Assembly (NCBI GenBank): GCA_019420325.1
Contig: JAHZHK010000042.1
Location: forward strand, 1 to 22,098
DNA length: 22,098 bases
Direction: 5' to 3'
From: Coriobacteriaceae bacterium
Lineage (GTDB): Bacteria; Actinomycetota; Coriobacteriia; Coriobacteriales; UMGS124
Part shown: in pieces, positions 7,457 to 14,367 of the stretch
How the letters are laid out: each line of letters begins with the position of its first letter
How positions within the stretch are numbered: the stretch's first letter is position 1
The notes under the pieces: model-generated
Database searches by the model: none
What the model was told of the DNA's origin: nothing
What the model saw: only the letters and a program-made list of their open reading frames with translations
Program-made: the position numbers and the translations under genes

Positions 7457-8838
7457 TGTGTATGAAGGCTTGTGGCAAACTTACGATGGGGGATGCGGCA
7501 AAGACTTTGGGGTTAACTAAGGCTCGCATCTCCCAACTCGCGTCGCAAGGCGTCCTTGAAGTGTCAATGGTGGGCGGGCGCAAGATGGTCAGCGCGGAGT
7601 CCGTGACAAAATACTCCGACGCGTCTCGTGGAAGGGGTCCTGGCCGCAAGGTTTTTTCTTCCACGGCGACGCAGCTGGTTCTCATGTGTGCCGAGTACGA
7701 GGTCGCTTCGATCGTGTATGACTCATCGTCTGAGCATCCGCTGGAGGTAACCGAAGTCCTCGACGCCGTTCGCATGCCTTTTGGAACGGTGACGCGAGGG
7801 GGTCTGGCCCGCAAGCGGGAGTTCAATGCGTGGTGGGAGCATCGTTCGGTTCCTAACACCCGTCCGGGCCTTTTGCTCAAGATGCCCGAGCTCGATGCCC
7901 GACAGAATTGGGAGATTCCGATTCGCAGCCTGGGGATGTCGCTGTCTGACTGCTATTGGGTTTGCCCGCAGGGTCGCGATGACTTGAAGTGGGCGAAGCT
8001 CAACTATTTTGAGAACGATTTTGAGGGCGCTTGCGATGAGGGATGGGACGAATGGCTTGCCAACGTCGGCCTCGACTCGCCCGACAATACTTCGGAGGGC
8101 GAGCTGCCCAAGCGTTGGGCGATACGTGATGGCGTACGAGTCCTGCTGAAGGGGTGCGGGGCAGACGATCAGCGCCCGTGTAATGAGGCGGTGGCCACCG
8201 CTCTCCATAAACGCTTGTTGGGGGAGGGGGAGTTTGTCCCCTATGAGGTGGTGCAGGCCGGCGGCGGCCTGGCATGCGCATGCCCGGATTTCCTCGGCCC
8301 GCGTGAGGAGTACGTTCCGGCGGCATATGTGAAGGAGACCATGGGGGCAACCAGGGGCGCGTCCACATATGACCGGTTCTGTCGATATGCCGGGCTTTAC
8401 GGGTGCGGCGACGTTCGCGTGCGCGAGGCGTTGAGCAAAATGATCGTGTGCGACGCTCTTATCGCCAATTCGGATCGCCATTGGCGCAATTTCGGTTTCA
8501 TCCGCAACATCGACACGCTTGAGATGCGCCCCGCGCCGCTTTTTGACTCGGGGAATTGCCTTTGGTATGAGAAAACGTCCGCTCAGGTGGCGGCTGGTGA
8601 CTGGACCTTTGCCGCCAAGCCGTTCGGTCCCGACCCGGCGGCAAATCTTGCGCAGGTCGACATGGTGAGCTGGTTCAATCCCGAGAAGCTCGCCGATTTC
8701 GTCGATGAGGCGATGGCCATCCTGTTGGCAAGTTCCCACGCCACGCAGCCGGGCCGCCTCTCATACATAGAGCAGGGCCTGCAAAAGCGCATCCGTACCG
8801 TCTCCGACGTGATGGCCGTGTTGGCGTATCGAGTGTAG
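7456..8838 (+). CDS. HipA-like kinase with N-terminal helix-turn-helix
   Basis: Roughly 460 residues. Numbering here counts from a TTG at 7450, two codons before the chosen ATG. Residues 13-56 form a MerR/excisionase-like helix-turn-helix (MGDAAKTLGLTKARISQLAS). Residues 66-165 are an unrecognised linker domain. The C-terminal part carries HipA-type kinase signatures: TSEGELPKRW (214-223, K221 as the likely ATP lysine), NEA (245-247), NSDRHWRNFG (340-349, catalytic loop) and FDSGN (365-369, metal-binding loop). HipA kinases phosphorylate proteins such as glutamyl-tRNA synthetase and are normally neutralised by a separate HTH antitoxin, HipB. Here an HTH sits on the same chain and no hipB-like gene is adjacent. 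It may be a self-regulating single-gene system. Start is uncertain (ATG 7456 or 7462). Confidence 0.78.
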   Translation: MCMKACGKLTMGDAAKTLGLTKARISQLASQGVLEVSMVGGRKMVSAESVTKYSDASRGRGPGRKVFSSTATQLVLMCAEYEVASIVYDSSSEHPLEVTEVLDAVRMPFGTVTRGGLARKREFNAWWEHRSVPNTRPGLLLKMPELDARQNWEIPIRSLGMSLSDCYWVCPQGRDDLKWAKLNYFENDFEGACDEGWDEWLANVGLDSPDNTSEGELPKRWAIRDGVRVLLKGCGADDQRPCNEAVATALHKRLLGEGEFVPYEVVQAGGGLACACPDFLGPREEYVPAAYVKETMGATRGASTYDRFCRYAGLYGCGDVRVREALSKMIVCDALIANSDRHWRNFGFIRNIDTLEMRPAPLFDSGNCLWYEKTSAQVAAGDWTFAAKPFGPDPAANLAQVDMVSWFNPEKLADFVDEAMAILLASSHATQPGRLSYIEQGLQKRIRTVSDVMAVLAYRV

Positions 8839-8872
8839 GAGGCGAGGCCGACGGGTGCGGCGGTAGATAATC

Positions 8873-9355
8873 CTACATGAGCTTCGCATACATCCTGGTT
8901 GATTCCGGCAGGGGCCTGAATCCGTGATGGGCGTAAAAGGCCCGTGAGGCGTCGCCGATAGGATCGACCAGGAGTGCACGCGCCCCGATGGTGTCGGCGA
9001 CTGTCGTGGCTCGATGCACGGCATCGAGCAGCAGGTTTGAACCTAGATGCATGCCTTGGAAGGATGCGTCAACGCCAAGCATTCCCAGAAGGATTCCCGG
9101 TATCTGCTCGGGAGCATTGCGGGCCATCCAACCGTGCGTCGCGCTGCGTTCAAGCGAATGGGCGCTGAGGGTGTAGAAGCCAGCGAGACGGCCTCTTGTG
9201 GCATACGACACATAGACGACGGCTGTGCCCGCTGCGCGTGCGTTCCGCGCTCGCGCGTGCAGCCAGGTGTCTACCAGGGAGATTCCGCATGAGAACCCGT
9301 CAAGCGGGTCGTTGGGTTCTAGCGGCCTGGGTGCGGTGAACACTAGGCTTCCCAT
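8873..9355 (-). CDS. GNAT acetyltransferase toxin (TacT/AtaT type)
   Basis: This 160-residue GNAT-fold protein matches the toxin family that acetylates the amino group of charged aminoacyl-tRNAs and blocks translation. Visible motifs are GILLGMLGVD (about 87-96), the acetyl-CoA pyrophosphate loop QGMHLGS (100-106) and the C-terminal catalytic tyrosine in RAFYAHHGF (Y141). Length is standard. Its start overlaps the end of the DUF1778 antitoxin gene by 13 bp, the normal antitoxin-first layout. It converges on the kinase gene with a 34-bp gap. All expected catalytic elements appear present, so the toxin is probably active. Confidence 0.9.
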   Translation of the reverse strand: MGSLVFTAPRPLEPNDPLDGFSCGISLVDTWLHARARNARAAGTAVVYVSYATRGRLAGFYTLSAHSLERSATHGWMARNAPEQIPGILLGMLGVDASFQGMHLGSNLLLDAVHRATTVADTIGARALLVDPIGDASRAFYAHHGFRPLPESTRMYAKLM

Positions 9356-9621
9356 AAGGACTTCCGCTTTGCAAACGCCTCGAACGTTGGGTCGACCGGC
9401 TCGGTGAGTTGACGGGCGAACTCATCGAACGCCTGGCTGGACAGGGTGGTCGTACGAGCCCTTGCGATGTCGCTGCGCGCCGAATCGAGCAGCCGGTCGA
9501 TGGACCACTGAGAGACGCTCGTTCCGCACAGGGCGGCTGCACTCTCTATCTGCCGCTTCTGTTCGTCGGTCATGCGTAAATCGATGCGGCTTGTCTTGCG
9601 TTCTAGTGTGGCGGTTGGCAT
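9343..9621 (-). CDS. DUF1778 ribbon-helix-helix antitoxin (TacA type)
   Basis: A 92-residue protein. The N-terminal ribbon-helix-helix (residues 9-50, RIDLRMTDEQKRQIESAA) is the DUF1778 DNA-binding domain. The C-terminal tail (about 60-92, AFDEFARQL...AFAKRKSLW) is the usual toxin-binding segment. It neutralises the GNAT toxin and represses the operon. The start at 9621 is fixed by a strong AAGGAGGAT ribosome-binding site just upstream. A longer frame continues upstream but runs through the promoter and into AAA-ATPase remnant DNA. Confidence 0.9.
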   Translation of the reverse strand: MPTATLERKTSRIDLRMTDEQKRQIESAAALCGTSVSQWSIDRLLDSARSDIARARTTTLSSQAFDEFARQLTEPVDPTFEAFAKRKSLWEA

Positions 9622-9636
9622 GCATCCTCCTTTGTG

Positions 9637-9649
9637 CGGTGAATCACCG
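9637..9649. promoter_or_regulatory. Palindromic operator of the antitoxin-toxin operon
   Basis: CGGTGA-a-TCACCG is a perfect 6-bp dyad around one central base, 15 bp upstream of the antitoxin start. This is the expected position for autorepression by a ribbon-helix-helix antitoxin. Binding is inferred. Confidence 0.6.
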
Positions 9650-9688
9650 TACATGGTAGATGACTGGCCAGGGCAAGTCAACAAAGCG

Positions 9689-9775
9689 ATGCTCGCTCGA
9701 TCGCGCAGGTGTGGTGCTTGGTTTTGGGGTCGTAGGCGATGCCGCACGGGAGCGCCCGGAGCTCGGCAGAGGCGC
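9689..9775 (-). pseudogene. Remnant of the 3' end of an AAA-ATPase/PDDEXK gene
   Basis: The minus strand reads SAELRALPCGIAYDPKTK then HHTCAIERA. This closely matches the last residues of the AAA-ATPase encoded at 19457-21031 (SAERQTLLCGIAYDPKTK, RHTCAIERA). DNA similarity covers roughly 9689-9775 against 19457-19545. The original stop codon is lost and nothing of the ATPase domain is present. It is a truncated tail sitting just upstream of the toxin-antitoxin promoter. Confidence 0.8.
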
Positions 9776-9801
9776 CTGTTAAGCGATGGGTACAGCAAAC
9801 A

Positions 9802-9840
9802 AGCGCGGGGCCCATGCTGTTTGGCATTGGGCCCCGCGCT
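9802..9840 (-). terminator. Strong terminator of the module 2 reductase
   Basis: A perfect 13-bp stem AGCGCGGGGCCCA/TGGGCCCCGCGCT, with an inner TGC/GCA pair in the loop, is followed on the minus strand by TTGTTTGC. It lies 45 bp after the reductase stop codon at 9886. Confidence 0.8.
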
Positions 9841-9885
9841 GCGTTAAGGCGCTATTCTGATGGCTTATCGCCGCGTGAAGGCTCG

Positions 9886-11795
9886 CTAGGCCTTGGCGAT
9901 GGCGTTCTGGACTGCGGCGAGGAACGCCTTGCTCGTGATGGTGGCGCCGGTCACGCCGTCGATGTCGGTGGAGTTAGCCTCCACGACCTTGCCGGGCAGC
10001 TCCTCGAGGGCCGCGCCGCCGAACTCGGGCGTCTCGTTCTGCTCCAGGACCTCGACGTCCTGGATGGTGCCGTCGGCGTAGGTGACACGCACGACGATCT
10101 TGCCGCCGATGCCGAGTCGTCGGACGCGGCGGCGAGGTCGGTCACGTCGCCGGGCTGGAACTTGATGTCGGCGTCCACGGTGGCCGGGGCCACAAGCGCC
10201 GGCAACGGGTCCTTCTCGGTTGCCGCGTTGGTGCCGGCGATCTTGCCGAAGACCATGCACTCGCCCAGGTTGCCGCCCGAGTTGTACTGGAAGGCGCAGA
10301 TGCCGCCCAGCTCGCCGGCGCTGTAAAGGTGCGGGATGGGCTCGCCGTCGATGCCGAGCACCTCGGCGTTGGCGTTGCGGCGGGGGCCACCCTGGGTGTT
10401 GAGCACGCCGGGGCGGAACTCGGCCGCGTAGAGAACGCCGCCGTCAAAGGCGCGCATGCTCTCCGGGTCGCGGCCCAGGTGGTAGTCGCGGCCGTTCTCC
10501 GCGTAGAAGTTGAAGTCAGCGATGGTCTGGGCAAGGACCGCAGGGTCGGCCCCGATGAGCTCGGCGAGCTCCTCGGCGGTGTCGGCGCTCACAAGCTTAG
10601 CCTTGCGGTCCTCAGTGAGGTAGCCGTCGGCGTCGAGCACGTCGTACTGCGCCTGGTCGAAGATGAGGTGCGGGGCCCAGTTGGCGATGGGCATGCGCCA
10701 CACACCGCAGCTGTACACGTGGCCGTGGCGGCTGTTGGCGTTCTCATCGATGAAGCGGCTGCCGTCGTCGCCCACGAGGATGACGCTGCCCGTACCGTAG
10801 TCGCCGCTCTCGAGCGACAGGGGGTTGCCGCCGTCGGGCTTCTTCTCAAAAGCGAGGCGGCCGTTGTCCGTGGCCCAGGCGTTGCCCGAGAGGATGCCGA
10901 TGGACTCGTAGGCCTCCATGTGCCACATGTCGGCGCCGACCTCGCGGCCGAACTTGATGCCGTCGCCCACGTTGTACGTCGTGCCGAACGGAGTCAGACG
11001 CACGGCGCCGGTGTAGTCCTGGATCATCTGGGGGTTGTTCTCGAAGCCGCCGCAGGCGAGCACCACGCCGTTCCTGGCATGCACGAGCACGCTCTCGCCG
11101 GCGCGCTGGACCTCGACGCCCACAACGGTCTTGCTCTGCGGGTCCTGGATCATGTGGACCGCAGGCGACTCGAGCCACACGTCGATGGAGTCGGAGCGCT
11201 TCTCGACAGCGGCGCGGATGGTCTTCCAAAGGGCCGAGTCGAACATACCCTTGTGCACGAACCACTCGACGACCGTATCGCCGCCGGTCTCGTTGAACTC
11301 GGGATACTCCGGCGTGACGATGGTGCCGTTGGGCAGCATGGCAACCGGATCCTCCGCCTCGATGTACCTCATGAGGTTCTCCATGTCGCACAGCCCGTCG
11401 GTATAGGCGCGCAACGTTGCCTCGTCGATGTCGTAGTGCCAGTACAGGCCGTTTTTGTAGTAGCTGTACAGCTTCTCGGGGTCGTCGCCGGAAACGCACA
11501 TCTGCGCGGCGAAGCGGGTGTTTCCGCCCTCGCTGCCCTCGGGGGCGGAGTCGCACAGCAGGACCTTGGCTCCGGCGTCGGCCGCATAGACGGAGGCAAC
11601 GCCGCCTGCGCCACCGAAACCGACGACGACGACGTCGTACTCAGCGTTCCATGCAACCGTGTCTGCGAACGTGACTCCAGCGGCCTCGTCAGCCTTGGCG
11701 GACTTGGCAGTCGCCAGAACGCCTGCGCCCGCTGCACCTACGCAAGCTGCATCCCTCAGGAACGTGCGACGATTCATCGTGCATGCTGTGCTCAT
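9886..11795 (-). pseudogene. Tat-exported FAD/FMN reductase with one-base frameshift (module 2)
   Basis: If repaired this encodes about 636 residues. It has a Tat signal (NRRTFL, residues 8-13), an FAD loop GFGGAG (59-64), an HLYSAGELGG segment and NSGGNLGEC motif near the end of the FAD domain, then an FMN-binding domain with flavinylation motif TGAT (616-619). The frame breaks at about 10113. After ASDDS (ending residue 561) the FMN domain continues as GIGGKIVVRVTYADG in the -1 frame, as if one G of a GGG run were lost. Unrepaired, the product is a 614-residue protein whose last 53 residues are out of frame. The FMN domain, presumed electron entry point, would be lost. Start 11795 is chosen for the AAAGGGG site. 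A sequencing error is possible. Confidence 0.85.
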
Positions 11796-11883
11796 AACAG
11801 TCCCCTTTCTTTGCATCGGTAATCTGGCGACGTCGGAGACCCGCTGTCTTGGCGCCGCGTTGAAATCAGAATGCTTCGACGGT

Positions 11884-11940
11884 ATCGGGAAGTCATCGGC
11901 CTAAAGCCTTAATCGGGAAGTGGAAGCCAGATAAATCGGT
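11884..11940. promoter_or_regulatory. Candidate operator: direct repeats of ATCGGGAAGT
   Basis: The 10-mer ATCGGGAAGT occurs exactly at 11884-11893 and 11912-11921, a step of 28 bp. A partial ATCGGT follows at 11935. The repeats lie midway between the divergent module 2 reductase and its LuxR gene. Regulatory function is inferred from position. Confidence 0.45.
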
Positions 11941-12057
11941 ACTCACCCGAAAGACTTATTGACGTGCTACCTGCTGGTTTGCATTCTTGTTCAGGCATAT
12001 GGCATGGAGGTTTACAATGAGAGCCGAATTGGAGATTCGCCTTTGGGGGAGGTCGGC

Positions 12058-13461
12058 GTGGTGGCGGCAAAGCAAAACAGTGCGGTTGAACCGTGGTTGG
12101 TCATCGGGGCTGCACTCTACTGGGGCGCCATTGTGGTCTCGTTTCTCCTGCCCGATTCTGCGCCGCAACCGTCCTCATTCTTTGCGGGCGCGTTGGTGCG
12201 TTACGTTTTGCTTGCCGTGTTCGTGGCCTTCGGGTTTGCCATGCCTCAGGCTTTTTCAACGGAGCGCGGCAGGCGGGTAACCTTGTGCGGCATGATTGCT
12301 GCATCGGTTTTGGCCGAGGTTGTTTCCCTCCTGGGAACTTCTGTCGGTGCCCCTCTGACTCAAGGTGGCACTGTCTGCCACCTCTTCTCAATAGCGATGC
12401 TCATGGTGCTTTGGGGCTTCGCCTTTGCCTCCATGGACAAACGGCGGGCCGGCCAAAACGTCGCTGTTACCATGCTGCTTGCGACTGCGGTGGTGCTGGG
12501 CGCTCTGGCGCTCGTTGGGTTTATTCCTCGAGGCCTTGTGACTCGCGCCTTGATGCTGGCTTCGGGGGTCATCCTGCTCACTGGACGTGTCCGGTTCAGG
12601 AACCTCCATCGTGAGCCTTCTGGGGATGAGAAGCTCGCACGGAAGCAAGAGGCCCCGTTCGTCCTTTCCCGTGTGGCTTTCGGCCTTACGATGGGTGTGT
12701 GTATTGAGGCGCCTTTCCAGCTGGTCCCCGACGATGTTTCCCTGCCGCTAACGCTTTTGGGCGGCCTTGTTCTCGTGGCGGCCCTCGCCATGCACCGGCA
12801 TGCATCCTCTCAGCTGTATTTTGCGCTCCCGACGCTCATCGTGCTGACCATCGGCGTCTCCTACCTGCCCTTTTTCGAGGATGGACTCACGGCGGCGGCC
12901 AAGGCTGCCACGGGAGCAGTTTGGCTGGCATGGGCGGAGTTCTCCGCGTTCCAGCTGTCAGACCTTAAGGAGCGCTACGGAGTCTCTGAGCTGTCACTTT
13001 GCCTGCAGGAGAAATTCGTTCTCTCATGCTCCATGGCCATGGGCATCGCGCTGTTTCGCCTTTGCTGGCCGCTGATTCCGGCGACGCCGGATGCGCTGCA
13101 CACACTTGAGATTTGCCTGTTCTCCGTGAGCTGCATTCTCATTCTTTCGACCGTCTACGCGGCCGGCCGCCTTATCGGTGAGCGAGCGGAAGACCACATG
13201 CGTGACGAGTTGGCGCGTTCGAGACGCGAGCATACCGAAGCGATATACGACCAGGTTGCCAGCGAGCACAGCCTCACGCCGCGCGAACGCGAAGTGATGG
13301 GCATGCTCGCCGAGGGCTACACGCGTGCCTATATCCGAGAGGCGCTCGATGTTTCTGATGGTACGGCCAAAGCCCACATCGCCCATGTGTACGCCAAGCT
13401 CGGCATACATCACAAAGACGATCTGCTGGATTACATCGACCAGCGAGTTGCGCAGGGGTAG
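12058..13461 (+). CDS. Membrane-bound LuxR-family transcriptional regulator (module 2)
   Basis: From a GTG at 12058 this is 467 residues: about ten to twelve hydrophobic segments, a short charged region rich in Arg/Glu (about 385-400) and a LuxR helix-turn-helix (403-467, SLTPREREVMGMLAEGY, SDGTAKAHIAHVYAKLGI). The GTG start is preferred because GGGGAGG ends 5 nt before it and the first membrane segment follows at once. The frame stays open to a TTG at 11959, and an ATG at 12017 with a GGAGG site is out of frame. It is the predicted regulator of the divergent frameshifted reductase and appears intact, so the regulator may have outlived its target. Confidence 0.88.
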   Translation: MVAAKQNSAVEPWLVIGAALYWGAIVVSFLLPDSAPQPSSFFAGALVRYVLLAVFVAFGFAMPQAFSTERGRRVTLCGMIAASVLAEVVSLLGTSVGAPLTQGGTVCHLFSIAMLMVLWGFAFASMDKRRAGQNVAVTMLLATAVVLGALALVGFIPRGLVTRALMLASGVILLTGRVRFRNLHREPSGDEKLARKQEAPFVLSRVAFGLTMGVCIEAPFQLVPDDVSLPLTLLGGLVLVAALAMHRHASSQLYFALPTLIVLTIGVSYLPFFEDGLTAAAKAATGAVWLAWAEFSAFQLSDLKERYGVSELSLCLQEKFVLSCSMAMGIALFRLCWPLIPATPDALHTLEICLFSVSCILILSTVYAAGRLIGERAEDHMRDELARSRREHTEAIYDQVASEHSLTPREREVMGMLAEGYTRAYIREALDVSDGTAKAHIAHVYAKLGIHHKDDLLDYIDQRVAQG

Positions 13462-13466
13462 ACTAA

Positions 13467-13529
13467 GCCAAAAAAGGGCCGGTTTCGGAAAAGCTCCGGG
13501 GCCGGGGCACGCATTGGTTTTTGGCGGTA
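13467..13529. repeat. 3' flanking repeat shared with 18342-18420; possible terminator
   Basis: The sequence after the module 2 LuxR stop (GGGCCGGTTTCGGAAAAGC then TCCGGGGCCGGGGC) resembles the sequence after the module 3 LuxR gene (GCTGACCCCGGAAAAGC then TTCGGGACCGGCTCC). It can fold with CGGA/TCCG and CCGG/CCGG pairs and may terminate the LuxR transcript. The similarity continues into the following FMN-tail sequence. Confidence 0.5.
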
Positions 13530-13946
13530 CTACGCCTCAATCACCACGCCCGCACGGGCCATGGCGTCCTTGATGACGTCCTGCAGTCCACGGCTGGCGA
13601 TGGTTGCACCGCTCTGGGGGTCGACGTCGGCGTTGCTGGCCATTGGGCGGACGGGGGTGCCACGTGCGCCAAGCTGATACGCCCCCATGGCATTGAACAT
13701 CTCTTCCGCCGTGGCATAGCCCGGGCGCTTCTCCGCGACGATCCTCTCCGCCTCGCGGATGGACTCCAGCGACTCGTTGTTGGGTTCGGGGCATTCGGGG
13801 CCCGGGGGAATCACCTGCTCGCGTTCGACCTGCTTGCGGAAGGCGCGGGTGATGGGCGAGGTGTCGAAGCCGAAGTCCTCGGCCATGCCGTTCACGGCCC
13901 GCTTCGTGGACTCGTCAATCCTGATGGTTACCGATGTTGTGCCCAT
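13530..13946 (-). CDS. RelB/DinJ-type antitoxin fused to an FMN-binding domain tail
   Basis: A 138-residue chimera. Residues 1-50 (TTSVTIRIDESTKRAV ... FRKQVEREQVIP) are a RelB/DinJ-type ribbon-helix-helix antitoxin. Residues 58-90 (LESIREAERIVAEK ... EEMFNAMG) resemble the toxin-binding region of that family. From about residue 98 the sequence becomes VRPMASNADVDPQSGATIAS then RGLQDVIKDAMARAG, the C-terminal end of an FMN-binding domain with its SGAT motif. The ATG at 13946 has an AGGGGG ribosome-binding site. No RelE/YafQ-type toxin follows; the next gene is the convergent LuxR. It is probably an orphan antitoxin that gained its tail by recombination. Whether the tail binds FMN is doubtful, since the rest of that domain is absent. 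Confidence 0.75.
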   Translation of the reverse strand: MGTTSVTIRIDESTKRAVNGMAEDFGFDTSPITRAFRKQVEREQVIPPGPECPEPNNESLESIREAERIVAEKRPGYATAEEMFNAMGAYQLGARGTPVRPMASNADVDPQSGATIASRGLQDVIKDAMARAGVVIEA

Positions 13947-14079
13947 CGCTACCCCCTTTGGTTAAGGCGACGCTTATAGCACGATGTCTTGCATGCGCGG
14001 ATTTGCATCATACCGCGCGACGGCGCAGCGAGAGGCATCCCTATCGGCGGCGCACCGGCCCGTTTACGCAACGAACGTA

Positions 14080-14112
14080 AGAGGCCCGTCTGATTGTCTC
14101 AGGCGGGCCTCT
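14080..14112. terminator. Hairpin between the antitoxin chimera and the module 3 region
   Basis: AGAGGCCCGTCTGA (14080-14093) pairs with TCAGGCGGGCCTCT (14099-14112) with a single wobble and a 5-nt loop. T-runs are weak on both sides. It most likely ends transcription from the minus-strand reductase and remnant at 14227-16347. Confidence 0.6.
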
Positions 14113-14226
14113 CATCAGTTACAAGACAAGTTTCTCGTTGCGGCCTTGCCCTATGACGCCAGCGGCGTCTCGGCGTTCGTTTCCATGCCGCAGGGCGACC
14201 AGAAGGCAACTTCGGAGGAACACCGC

Positions 14227-14367
14227 CTACATCGCTGCCAGCGCCTTGCCCACAAGCATACCGTTCACGGCGCAGCGTCCCGAGCAGGTGCCGGCGCTCT
14301 GGTTGGGGCGGCTGCCCATGTAGGCTCCGGGAGCCTGCCCCTGCCTGTAATGGACTTTCTCCGCCCC
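14227..14367 (-). pseudogene. Orphan C-terminal coding remnant in frame after the module 3 reductase
   Basis: Immediately after the TAG stop of the reductase (14368-14370) the same frame stays open for 46 codons to a TAG at 14227. It reads QAPGAYMGSRPNQSAG, TCSGRCAVNGMLVG and KALAAM. This has the look of a genuine protein C-terminus, possibly of another flavoprotein, but I do not recognise the family. There is no start codon with a ribosome-binding site. It is either the tail of a deleted neighbouring gene or, less likely, an extension reached by stop readthrough. Confidence 0.5.

Noticed and set aside
10105..10120. Programmed ribosomal frameshift in the module 2 reductase
   Set aside because: There is no slippery heptamer or downstream structure at the break. 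A single lost G explains it more simply.
10329..11822. 497-codon open frame on the plus strand
   Set aside because: It is the antisense shadow of the module 2 reductase, whose minus-strand protein has clear FAD and Tat motifs.
12017..12280. Alternative small gene from ATG 12017 with a GGAGG site
   Set aside because: It is out of frame with, and overlaps, the LuxR coding sequence, and its translation looks random. The site is noted only because it complicates the choice of the LuxR start.
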